Below the pieces are notes generated by a model. It did no database searches. It was not told the DNA's origin and saw only the letters and a program-made list of their open reading frames with translations. The position numbers and the translations under genes are program-made. A stretch of 53,939 bases of DNA from CAZFLY01 sp964519995 (GTDB lineage Bacteria > Planctomycetota > Phycisphaerae > Sedimentisphaerales > Anaerobacaceae): positions 1 to 53,939 of the forward strand of contig CAZFLY010000011.1 of the NCBI GenBank assembly GCA_964519995.1, read 5' to 3'. Position 1 is the first letter of the stretch; every line of letters begins with the position of its first letter. Below, piece after piece: positions 41,837 through 49,657 of the stretch.

Positions 41837-43240
41837 CTATACGTTTAAAAATTTGGCGATTTGCTCGATACTTTTTTCGGTTGCACCTTGGTTTTTTCGG
41901 ATGACCTCTTGGCCATTCTTCGCGATCCGCGCAGCGAAGTCCGGCTTACGAAGGCACTTCTTTACTGTCTGTAGCAAATCATCTCCATTTTCTACCATAA
42001 TTGCGCCTTCGTCGGCTAAAAGTGCATCGACGGTCTGTTTGAAATTAAAAGCGTGCGGACCAAATATCGTGCATTTGCCCAATGCTGCGGCTTCCATCAT
42101 ATCCGAGCCGCCCATCGGGACGAGAGATCGACCAACGAAAATTATCGTTGCCAGCGAATAGAATTTCCGCAAATCGCCCATCGTATCGCCGAGAATTACT
42201 TGTGACTCGTCACTCGTGACCCGTCGCTCGAGGTTTGATTGTTGATTACTGAAACTGCTATTCCGTTCTCCGCCTTCCGTCCTCTGTTTTCTGTCTTCTG
42301 TCTCCTGTCTTCTGTCTTCTGCCTTAACACCGCTATATCTAATAAGCTCTAAGCCGGTCTGTTTTATCAGCACGGCAACTTCATCGAATCTTTCAGGCTT
42401 GCGCGGTACGATCGCAAGTCGCAGGTCGCTGAACTCATCCTGCTGCTTTAGCTGTTTATAAACATCCAGCAATATCTTTTCCTCGTCGTTCCCAGTTCCA
42501 CCTGCGACCCATAGTCTTTCCTTGCCGAGACTAAATTTTGCAGCGAGAGCATCAGCACCTTCAACTTTGTCTGTGATTTGGGCTGTGTCGTATTTCAATG
42601 AGCCTGTGACAATGACTCTGTCAGCAGGGCAGCCAAGCTCTATGAAACGCCTTGCGTATTCGTCTGTCTGTGCGAGAACGAGAGTAACCTTTCTGAAGAA
42701 TCTCTTGGCGAGGGGCTTTATCTTTTTGTACTGCGAGAAACTCTTGTCGCTGATTCGGCCGTTGACCACGACAACAGGGACGTTCAACTTATGTGCTGTC
42801 CAAACGAAATTCGGCCAGACTTCCAGCTCCATGAGTAGGCATATAGTTGGTGTGATTTGAGCGAAGGCCTTACTGATTATGCACGAAAGGTCAAGCGGGA
42901 AATAAAATACCTCAAAATCTTTTCCAAACAGAGCATTTGCGCGAGCAAAGCCTGTATCCGTGGTCGAGCTTATCACAATTTCAAAACTTGTCCTCGACTC
43001 CGATCGGGGGTCATCGAATCGATTACGAAGATCGTTGACTATAGTTTGTGCTGCGTTGACTTCGCCTACGCTCACTGCGTGGAGCCAGATGCACTTTTTA
43101 TCCGGATTTCGTCGAGTTATTTTACCGAATCGATGGGCCCAGCCAATCCGGTATCGCTTGTGTTTCAAAATCCTGTATAGAACGACCGGACTAATCGCGG
43201 CCCCCGCGAGCAAGTAACACAAATCTGTGAGGTATCTCAT
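41837..43240 (-). CDS. waaA: 3-deoxy-D-manno-octulosonic acid (Kdo) transferase
   Basis: A 467-residue GT30 enzyme that adds Kdo from CMP-Kdo to lipid A at the inner membrane. An N-terminal membrane helix is followed by CIWLHAVSVGEVNAAQTIV with the catalytic Glu, then MELEVWPNFVW, VNGRISDKSF, VTGSLKYD, AGGTGNDEEKILL and PMGGSDMMEAAALGKC with GPHAFNF. Residues about 305-347 (EDRRQETEDRKQRTEGGERN onwards) are a low-complexity insertion encoded by a CTGTCTTCTG-rich repeat, in frame and absent from standard WaaA of about 425 residues. The gene marks the organism as having Kdo-containing lipid A. Confidence 0.95.
   Translation of the reverse strand: MRYLTDLCYLLAGAAISPVVLYRILKHKRYRIGWAHRFGKITRRNPDKKCIWLHAVSVGEVNAAQTIVNDLRNRFDDPRSESRTSFEIVISSTTDTGFARANALFGKDFEVFYFPLDLSCIISKAFAQITPTICLLMELEVWPNFVWTAHKLNVPVVVVNGRISDKSFSQYKKIKPLAKRFFRKVTLVLAQTDEYARRFIELGCPADRVIVTGSLKYDTAQITDKVEGADALAAKFSLGKERLWVAGGTGNDEEKILLDVYKQLKQQDEFSDLRLAIVPRKPERFDEVAVLIKQTGLELIRYSGVKAEDRRQETEDRKQRTEGGERNSSFSNQQSNLERRVTSDESQVILGDTMGDLRKFYSLATIIFVGRSLVPMGGSDMMEAAALGKCTIFGPHAFNFKQTVDALLADEGAIMVENGDDLLQTVKKCLRKPDFAARIAKNGQEVIRKNQGATEKSIEQIAKFLNV
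42195..42325. repeat. In-frame low-complexity repeat inside the Kdo transferase gene
   Basis: Short repeats of CTGTCTTCTG, CTCCTGTCTT and related words span about 42280-42322. Adjacent GACTCGTCACTCGTGACC-type repeats lie at about 42205-42235. The tract encodes a charged loop of roughly 40 residues and has a base composition unlike the flanking coding DNA. Confidence 0.7.
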
Positions 43241-43406
43241 CTACGTATCTTTCAAAATGGCCACATCACATGTAGTTGCTAAATAATATGTGCGCAGAGC
43301 AACGCTGTCAAACTATTGCCCTAGCGCGAACGGCAAGCGTCTGGGAGAAAGTAGAGAGCAAGGAAATGTTTAGCTGCTGGGGCAATGCCGTTGCCTGAAA
43401 TCTGCC

Positions 43407-44939
43407 TTATGGCTCGTCAGTGTTGAGCCAGGCATCGGTAAAAGCCTCCAGGTCTCGGAAGTCTATAACCTCGTCGATATAGAAGTCACAGTAAGAATTC
43501 CAGTTTTCATCCAAGACAGTGCTTTGCCAGGCCGCGGCAAAGACGGCAAAGTCAGCTATGTTGACATCATCGTTAAAGTCCAGATCGATGTAAGCATACG
43601 GTACCGGGTCTGAAACATGTAGGAAGCTGCCTCCGGAGAATGAGGATTCAAGAATGATGTTTCTGTTCCAGAAGAAGTTCATCCCCAGTACGCCATCCAG
43701 CGGTCCACGCTCGGGTGACTCCAAATCCAGCACGACAAAAGGCGCCCGCGAAAACTCAAGTGCACCGCCTAAGGCATTAATTCTCACGTAGTCTATGTAG
43801 TAGCCCGGAACATCCTTCTGCAGCCCGCCAATACCACACACTTCAGCCGTGAAGTCAGGCTCAAAAGGCATGTTTAGCTGTGCCGCAACGTTTGAACTAA
43901 TAATTGAGCTCTGTGCGCCAGTATCAACTAATACCCGTATCGTCTGAATCGGATTTATAGGACTTGGCTCACCCTCCAGAACGTTAATCTCAGCGAAAAA
44001 AGAACCACCAAAAGGAATCGAAAGAGGACTCATCGACAGTAGTGTCGGAAACATGGGTGTCTCAAAGTCTTCAAAGTCGGGGTAGTAGTTCGCTGTTGTC
44101 ATCGGTAGAAGCCCGCTAAGCTCAATTGGGATAAACCTGGTATATTCGGGTATACCAGGATCGTATGGATCGAGAATCTGCACATCAGGTCCCACATAAT
44201 TCTTGCCTCCAATAGTGACACGCATAGGCCTATCATTGCGAATGACGGTTGTATAGAAGGCGATAAAAGGTGTTCCCACCACCGCACTTACTTCCTCGCC
44301 GTTTTCGCAACTTATCTCAGGTGAGACGATCATTGAAACGTTCGTGTGGCCAACAACCTGCATTAGGTCCAAATGGCCATCACTCTGCACAGCTGAAAGA
44401 CTGCTGGCAAACACGCCTATAGGCTGTGTAAGCAGTGTAGAGATTTGGCCGCCAATGCCACCTATAGGAAATTCGCTTTGTGTGAGGTAAGAGCCTGTTA
44501 GCCCCAGTTTCGTCGCAGCTGGTCCCGCTGCGAGGTCGACTACTGAACCCGTATCCAGAATGCCGATTACAAAGTTCTGCTCCGCAGGTGGATTCAGCGG
44601 CGAGCCGAGGTATGTGCTTGCAAGCTTGTGCTCAAAGTCAAAATCATCGAAGCTTCGTTTGTTCGAAGTGGTTATGGCTATACGGGGGGAAAATCCCGCC
44701 AATGGGGGCTGCGGATAGGGCCCAATACCCGCATCAGCAAACTCCCTCCTATCAGCATCCGAAACTCTCAACGGTGCTGAAATCGAAACAATCTTTACCC
44801 CTTTCGATAACCTGAAACCATCAGGCTTGCAAGCTCCCAAAATTCGCCCATTAATGGCCGGTGCTATAACCAGCATGCTCAACAAGATCACCGAGAAGAG
44901 GGCGAAACTAACCAGCCTGTGTGAATTCTCTTTTTTCAA
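43407..44939 (-). CDS. Secreted tandem retropepsin-like protease with dockerin-like end
   Basis: A 510-residue protein from a TTG start at 44939 (AGGAG upstream). Signal peptide about 1-32. Two aspartic-protease motifs appear: GILDTGSVVD (about 126-135) and VLVDTGAQSSII (about 340-351), each followed by further strands including GVLGMNFF. This makes a tandem arrangement of retropepsin folds in one chain, as in pepsin-like enzymes. The C-terminal 65 residues have two calcium-loop helices, DLDFNDDVNIADFAVFAAAW and CDFYIDEVIDFRDLEAFTDAW, dockerin-like. This end is typical of secreted planctomycete proteins. Activity is not shown, but both DTG motifs are intact. Confidence 0.8.
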   Translation of the reverse strand: MKKENSHRLVSFALFSVILLSMLVIAPAINGRILGACKPDGFRLSKGVKIVSISAPLRVSDADRREFADAGIGPYPQPPLAGFSPRIAITTSNKRSFDDFDFEHKLASTYLGSPLNPPAEQNFVIGILDTGSVVDLAAGPAATKLGLTGSYLTQSEFPIGGIGGQISTLLTQPIGVFASSLSAVQSDGHLDLMQVVGHTNVSMIVSPEISCENGEEVSAVVGTPFIAFYTTVIRNDRPMRVTIGGKNYVGPDVQILDPYDPGIPEYTRFIPIELSGLLPMTTANYYPDFEDFETPMFPTLLSMSPLSIPFGGSFFAEINVLEGEPSPINPIQTIRVLVDTGAQSSIISSNVAAQLNMPFEPDFTAEVCGIGGLQKDVPGYYIDYVRINALGGALEFSRAPFVVLDLESPERGPLDGVLGMNFFWNRNIILESSFSGGSFLHVSDPVPYAYIDLDFNDDVNIADFAVFAAAWQSTVLDENWNSYCDFYIDEVIDFRDLEAFTDAWLNTDEP

Positions 44940-45201
44940 TTTTACAGGCTCCTATTTCTTACCTATATCTATTATACAAGATTCTACCTTTTCAGGTGCG
45001 CGCAAAAGCCAATTCTCTACAGGTTATTAGTACGTGTCCAAGCGAAATTGCCCTTTTCAGTGTCATTAGTGCCATTTGGTATTGATACTGTAACTGCACT
45101 TGAAGTATGATTTTCTTCTGATAAAACTATAACAAGCTCTAAAAGCCATCATCATCTTGACGCCTGCACCCTTTTGGCGTACAACATTGGCCAGCCATTC
45201 T

Positions 45202-45275
45202 GTCCCCGTAGCTCAATTGGATAGAGCGTTGGCCTCCGGAGCCAGAGGTTGTGCGTTCGAGTCGCACCGGGGATA
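45202..45275 (+). tRNA. tRNA-Arg (anticodon CCG)
   Basis: The acceptor GTCCCCG pairs with CGGGGAT (first pair G-T). The D arm GCTC...GAGC and the anticodon stem TTGGC/GCCAG close a CTCCGGA loop with anticodon CCG, and the T arm is GTGCG-TTCGAGT-CGCAC. Discriminator A is at 45275 and CCA is not encoded. It decodes CGG. Confidence 0.95.
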
Positions 45276-45773
45276 TTGGAGGAATTGACATCCCCTGAAG
45301 GAATTGTGGCAGGACAAACTTATTTCGTTTGTGCGTTCCGTCCAAGTAATTGGTGCATTTCATGTCGGGCCTGTAGCATTAGACCACAGCCTACCGGTCA
45401 TTAACGGGCACACCAGGCGGCTCTAAAAAGTGAGGTTCTGGTAAGGGCTGGCAGACTTAAAAAAAAATGGAAAAATTATGATTGATAATCAGCATATTGT
45501 CGATATAGGGTAAGTTATATTGAGAGTATGAAGCTCTTATCACGAAATTGGGGGTTTTTTAAGGCACGTGTTGAATAGTAGATAACTCTTTCCGATTGCA
45601 TTAGTCTCTGGCGATTTCGGGCCCATTTGACAGCGGCAAAGATTGTCGAAGGGTTCTGAGAAGTGAAGTTTACCAAGTTAGGCACGTGAGATATAGCAAT
45701 CAAAGATAGGGTCCATCGAGTTAACTAAAAATAGCTTGTAATAGAAATGGTTTTAATTTGAAAGGGAGTAAGC
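45276..45773. other. Gene-free stretch after tRNA-Arg
   Basis: About 500 bases without a supportable gene. Bases GGGGAT at the tRNA 3' end can pair with ATCCCC at 45290-45295 or so. A short reverse frame at 45515-45703 has no domain. AAGGGAG just before the next ATG marks the end of the stretch. Confidence 0.45.
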
Positions 45774-46991
45774 ATGAACGAGAGAAAGCATTTATGTGTC
45801 GGTTGGAATCTTTGTTTGGTCGCGGCGGTGAGCATTGCAATGGTGCTCTTTTCTGTTTCGGTTGCTTATGCCTTTGAAAGCAGCGGCACAGAGCACTACA
45901 AAATGCTTTCGTCGGTGGAGTACTCCGGCAAGACGCAGTACAAGAATCAAGTGGAGACGTTGTTAACGGTAAGGAAAGACTTTTTGTCAGATGATCAAGT
46001 GCAGTACTTCATTTCTTCGAGGGATTTTGACTTGGTCAAAGGCAATCTGAGTTTTGGTCAGGATGCACCGTCTCGGGAACTTTCGTTCATTGTAAATAAG
46101 AGAACTAAGCGTCTGTCAACAGAAGAGAGAGAATTGGGGCTTCTTGAAAGGATAAATAACCATTGTGTCCTCTCACTCGGGAAGCAGACAAAAGACAATA
46201 TCGGAAAAACGTGGAAACAATCCTTCAATTTATCCTCTCTCGGCGGTTCGCTACCGGATAAAATCAAGTTTACCTTAACGGCAATGCCTCTTTCGACAGA
46301 AGTCTTTGGAGAGTTGATAGCAGTCAGGGCTTTGTCAGAGCCTTTTACATTCCAGGCTCCCAAGGTACAGGGTGGCCTGGGGGACATCAAGTCGCGGATC
46401 AATACGGTTTATCTTTTCGACCCTGAAATAGAGACAGTCTACATGAGCATATCCGTATTCGAGGCAACAGCAAACATAAATGGCTTCAAAGAAAATTTAC
46501 GGCATGAGGTTGCAACATACAAGTCTAATGCTGCGGGAGAGTCTGTTGACTTGAGCGGTCTGGGTGGAGAGTTTGGTAAGTTTGTCAGAAAGGTAGGCCT
46601 CAACAAGAAAAGCATAGATGTTACCAAAAGAGGCCATTTACCTCAGTGGGCTTGCTCAGAAGCTGTGACTGTTGCCGAGGCAAGCTTTGCGTGCGGAGCC
46701 ATCGCATGTGAAGGAGCGCCAAATCCAGTGGCAACTGTTTTCGTACCTATAGCTCGAACCATCGCAATGCAAAGCTCCGGTGCTCTGCTCTCAATCGGCA
46801 CAGTCGGTACCGTCAGTGGGGCCTTGGCAGCTAATGTGGTAGGCATCTCGACTGTGAAGATAGCTGTTGCACCTGCTGTCGCTGCTGGGTTAGGTATGAA
46901 CGCAGGGATCGTGGCTGCAGTTGCCGGAGGCGCTACGGCCATTGCTGTGGCGGGCAGCGAGTCGACGGCTCGCAGTCCATTTACACCTTAG
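45774..46991 (+). CDS. Secreted protein of unknown function with Gly/Ala-rich hydrophobic end
   Basis: A 405-residue protein. The signal peptide covers about residues 1-35 (VSVAYAFES cleavage region). The middle 250 residues alternate strands and charged loops (YKMLSSVEYSGKTQYKN ... NTVYLFDPEIETVYMSISVF) and match no family I know. The end (about 310-395) is a long Ala/Gly/Val-rich hydrophobic tract, which could span a membrane twice or form an amyloid-like or pore segment. Two aspartic-protease genes flank it at 43407-44939 and 47107-48201, both transcribed the opposite way. A link with those proteases is possible, on position only. Confidence 0.6.
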   Translation: MNERKHLCVGWNLCLVAAVSIAMVLFSVSVAYAFESSGTEHYKMLSSVEYSGKTQYKNQVETLLTVRKDFLSDDQVQYFISSRDFDLVKGNLSFGQDAPSRELSFIVNKRTKRLSTEERELGLLERINNHCVLSLGKQTKDNIGKTWKQSFNLSSLGGSLPDKIKFTLTAMPLSTEVFGELIAVRALSEPFTFQAPKVQGGLGDIKSRINTVYLFDPEIETVYMSISVFEATANINGFKENLRHEVATYKSNAAGESVDLSGLGGEFGKFVRKVGLNKKSIDVTKRGHLPQWACSEAVTVAEASFACGAIACEGAPNPVATVFVPIARTIAMQSSGALLSIGTVGTVSGALAANVVGISTVKIAVAPAVAAGLGMNAGIVAAVAGGATAIAVAGSESTARSPFTP

Positions 46992-47088
46992 CTATAAGTG
47001 TTTCGATGATAATTGTTGTGGTGTGTGGACAACTGACATTCGTTGAATGAGCAACGGTGAAGCTGACAAACATCCGGGAAATATTGAA

Positions 47089-47140
47089 CCTGATGTGGAT
47101 TAAAGACTATCCGATTGGATAGTCTTTAACCCACATCAGG
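47089..47140. repeat. 52-bp near-perfect hairpin overlapping a gene end
   Basis: The left arm CCTGATGTGG-A-TTAAAGACTATCC and the right arm form a 24-position stem with one mismatch and a GATT loop (47113-47116). The right arm is the last codons of the protease gene (minus strand), and the left arm lies just past its stop. It may end transcription from both sides, although there is no clear T-run. Confidence 0.75.
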
Positions 47141-48201
47141 TTTCGCTTGAAGTCAAGAACCATTATTGTGTCAGTGAAATGTTGCATGCCCAACAGTCCC
47201 TCACACTGATCCAAAAGAGGACTGTCATCCGGGAAAACCGAAATGTTTGCATTTCGGATGTCTCTTTGGCCTATTCGCAGTTTTGGAATAACCGCCTTCT
47301 TACACGGCAATTGCCCAATGTATGGGTAGAATTCTGTGTCTTTTCTAAGCCTGGCTTTTATGATCTTTTGGCTTAATGTACTCCAAAGTTCCTCACTTAT
47401 TGCCAGTCCTCTTCCACTGCCTGTGTCGAGTTGGAGTTCTATTTCTTCGCCGGCAACAGGTATTTTGACAAAAAGAAAGGAATTACCGCCAAAGTCTTCC
47501 TCAATCGCAAATGAATACTGCGCCCAAAAACCCAAGTCTTTCGGTTCGAAGATTCCATCAAGTGAGAACTCCACTTCCTTGTGCATACTGTCGAACACGA
47601 TGTAGCTAAATATCCTAAGCGTTGGCACGCCAGCAATAATGGTCTTGTTTTTTGTAATCGGTGAGCCGAATAGTTGGGCTTTTGAGTGCTGAGCTTGATA
47701 AAAACATGGCCAATTTAGCAGTGTTATTTCGCCTATTCGCAGGTCAGGAAAGTGGCGTAATGCCGAGCTGGCGGAACCGTCGTTTCGGACTGTAAGAGGA
47801 TATATTTTAAAATTGTTCTCCAGGATGTGAACGTCGTTAACAACGAGAGCAGGTGATGCTCCTGTGTCTAGGATAACTGGGTATTTCTTTCCTTTTTCAG
47901 TCACACCTTCAACTACCATCCAGAGGTTTTTTGAGTAAGAAGGGTGGTATTTAACACGAAAGCTATCTGCTGGTCCGATTTCTTTATGTATTTGGCCGCT
48001 ATCGTTCCAGTTGCCATTAGCTATAAGCTGCCGTGCTAAGGATGTGTCGTTTTTACTTGTCGTATGGATGTTAGAGCTTTGAAAAAGTCCTGTATTACTC
48101 TCCACAGTCGTGGGAACAGGTTGCATCGAACATCCGGTTAACAAGAACGAGACAGAGAATATCGTTTGAAACAAGCGAATGATTTGGCTGCGGTTTTTCA
48201 A
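47107..48201 (-). CDS. Retropepsin-type aspartic protease, lipoprotein
   Basis: A 364-residue protein from a TTG start at 48201 with AGAAGGGTGA upstream. Signal peptide with lipobox LLTGC (Cys24), so it is attached to an envelope membrane. It has two aspartyl protease motifs, VILDTGASPALVV (about 108-120) and LQLDTGSGRGLAI (about 255-267), plus the later GLLGMQHF strand. Both motifs keep Asp-Thr-Gly. The layout repeats that of the protease at 43407-44939 but without a dockerin-like tail. The end of the gene is part of a long hairpin (47089-47140). Confidence 0.8.
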   Translation of the reverse strand: MKNRSQIIRLFQTIFSVSFLLTGCSMQPVPTTVESNTGLFQSSNIHTTSKNDTSLARQLIANGNWNDSGQIHKEIGPADSFRVKYHPSYSKNLWMVVEGVTEKGKKYPVILDTGASPALVVNDVHILENNFKIYPLTVRNDGSASSALRHFPDLRIGEITLLNWPCFYQAQHSKAQLFGSPITKNKTIIAGVPTLRIFSYIVFDSMHKEVEFSLDGIFEPKDLGFWAQYSFAIEEDFGGNSFLFVKIPVAGEEIELQLDTGSGRGLAISEELWSTLSQKIIKARLRKDTEFYPYIGQLPCKKAVIPKLRIGQRDIRNANISVFPDDSPLLDQCEGLLGMQHFTDTIMVLDFKRNLMWVKDYPIG

Positions 48202-48797
48202 TGAAAATCACCCTTCTCCAAAAAATCCTCGCTGTAATTCGGTGAACCAATAGTCCGTTGATTACTGCAAAGAATCGTGGAAGCTGAATCACCCTGCGAG
48301 AATAGCTACCCCCTAACAAATTCAGGCAACATTGTAGCATTCTGCACCTCTGTTGTCAAGAATTTTTTGCTTTTGCTTCAATTGGTTAGGGTCTTTGCGT
48401 AGCGCTGCAGTGTGGTCGAAACGTATCCGGTGAGCTGTTTGGTAGTTGTTGGTAGTGTATGCTTGGTTTTTTATGGGCTCTGTGGACAAGTCGCCTATAT
48501 ACATGGCAAGTCAGGGTATAAAGACCTATAAAAAGAGGCTTTTAAATACTAAAAGAGATGCTCACGCTGAGTATTAGTGACATGAAAAGACCGATAAATA
48601 TATCGTTATCTTGGCTGGAATTTTTTATTGACAGAGTTTTAACGTCAAAAAGTGAACATCGTTCGCTATCAAAAGATTATTAAAAAGGCCAATAAAATTA
48701 ATGCTGTAGAGCCAAGCAAGCCGATAGGGGAAGTCAGAACAAGTGGCGAACATTTGTTACGTACCAGAAATGGGGTTGATAATTGGGGGGATATCAG
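48202..48797. other. Long noncoding leader of the polysaccharide export operon
   Basis: About 600 bases without a gene. The pair TTGAC...GTCAA at 48628-48647 contains a perfect -35 box but has no -10 at the right distance. AATACT...AGTATT at about 48545-48576 can pair. Two upstream regulators of exopolysaccharide operons are commonly in such leaders, but no binding site is identified. Confidence 0.4.
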
Positions 48798-49643
48798 GTG
48801 CAAAATCATTGCATTAGTCTTCATTTGAAGATTGTCTTTGAGTACATGGTTCTACTCTATATGTTGTTTCTAGTTGGATGTGGACCGACTGTCTCACCTC
48901 CTGAGGATATTACAAGGTTCAAAAAGGCTGGGCCGATCCGCTCGGAGGAGGACATAGAGGGTATCGCAGATGTCGTTACAGGTATTAAGAGTCAAATCGG
49001 TCCTTATCGGGTAATTCCCGGCGATATACTGGAATTCCAAATGCCTGTAGTCTTGCGAGTCATCTCTTCGAACTTGCCGGAGTGGCTGCGCCCAATGTAT
49101 GGGCGCAACGACATTGAACCTTATCTGGTGAGAGTAAACCGAGCCGGAACAATAGTCCTGCCGATTGTAGGTGAGCTAAATGTTGCCGGCAAAACGTTAG
49201 CACAGATAGAGGCACAAGTTATCGATGCGTATTATCCCAAGTACGTTCTTAACCCGCCAATGGTAGTCTGTGAGGTGAAAAAGTATCAGAGGGAAAGTGA
49301 GCGTGTTTTCGCTGTATTAGGACTTGTGAACAATTCAGGTGTTTTTCCCTATCCGCCGGACGTTCAATATAACCTGATGGAGGCACTTGCGTTTGCCGGT
49401 GGCATGGATATGGTTGCCGATCCACGTTATCTAAAGATATATCGGCAGGATGCAAACGGAGAGGTTACATCAGCCACGTTTGGGGTCGATAGAAAATCCT
49501 TGGCTAATGCCTATAGTCTCGTGGTAAAACCGGGGGACCTTATATACGTGGACCATACAGTACGCACGCGTGTCAACAAATTCTTGGCTGAGGTGTTTCA
49601 CATTACAATCGGTGCAGAAACCCGTTACTCAAGCTATAGATAA
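48798..49643 (+). CDS. Wza-like polysaccharide export lipoprotein
   Basis: An outer-membrane auxiliary protein of about 281 residues from the GTG at 48798. TTG at 48783 and ATG at 48846 are alternatives, and GGGGGG upstream favours the GTG. The lipobox is LVGC near residue 28. The poly_export pattern follows: GPYRVIPGDILEFQMPVV, then NDIEPYLVRVNRAGTIVLPIVGELNVAGKTLAQIEAQV and the SLBB-like ERVFAVLGLVNNSGVFPYPPDVQYNLMEALAFAGG. It would form part of the export channel for exopolysaccharide. The length is shorter than Wza (about 380). Confidence 0.88.
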   Translation: MQNHCISLHLKIVFEYMVLLYMLFLVGCGPTVSPPEDITRFKKAGPIRSEEDIEGIADVVTGIKSQIGPYRVIPGDILEFQMPVVLRVISSNLPEWLRPMYGRNDIEPYLVRVNRAGTIVLPIVGELNVAGKTLAQIEAQVIDAYYPKYVLNPPMVVCEVKKYQRESERVFAVLGLVNNSGVFPYPPDVQYNLMEALAFAGGMDMVADPRYLKIYRQDANGEVTSATFGVDRKSLANAYSLVVKPGDLIYVDHTVRTRVNKFLAEVFHITIGAETRYSSYR

Positions 49644-49657
49644 GGTTTTATTTTCCG

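Noticed and set aside
45139..45363. Reverse-strand frame across tRNA-Arg
   Set aside because: It is the antisense of a well-folding tRNA gene.
45515..45703. Reverse-strand frame of 62 residues in the gene-free stretch
   Set aside because: No ribosome-binding site or recognisable motif.
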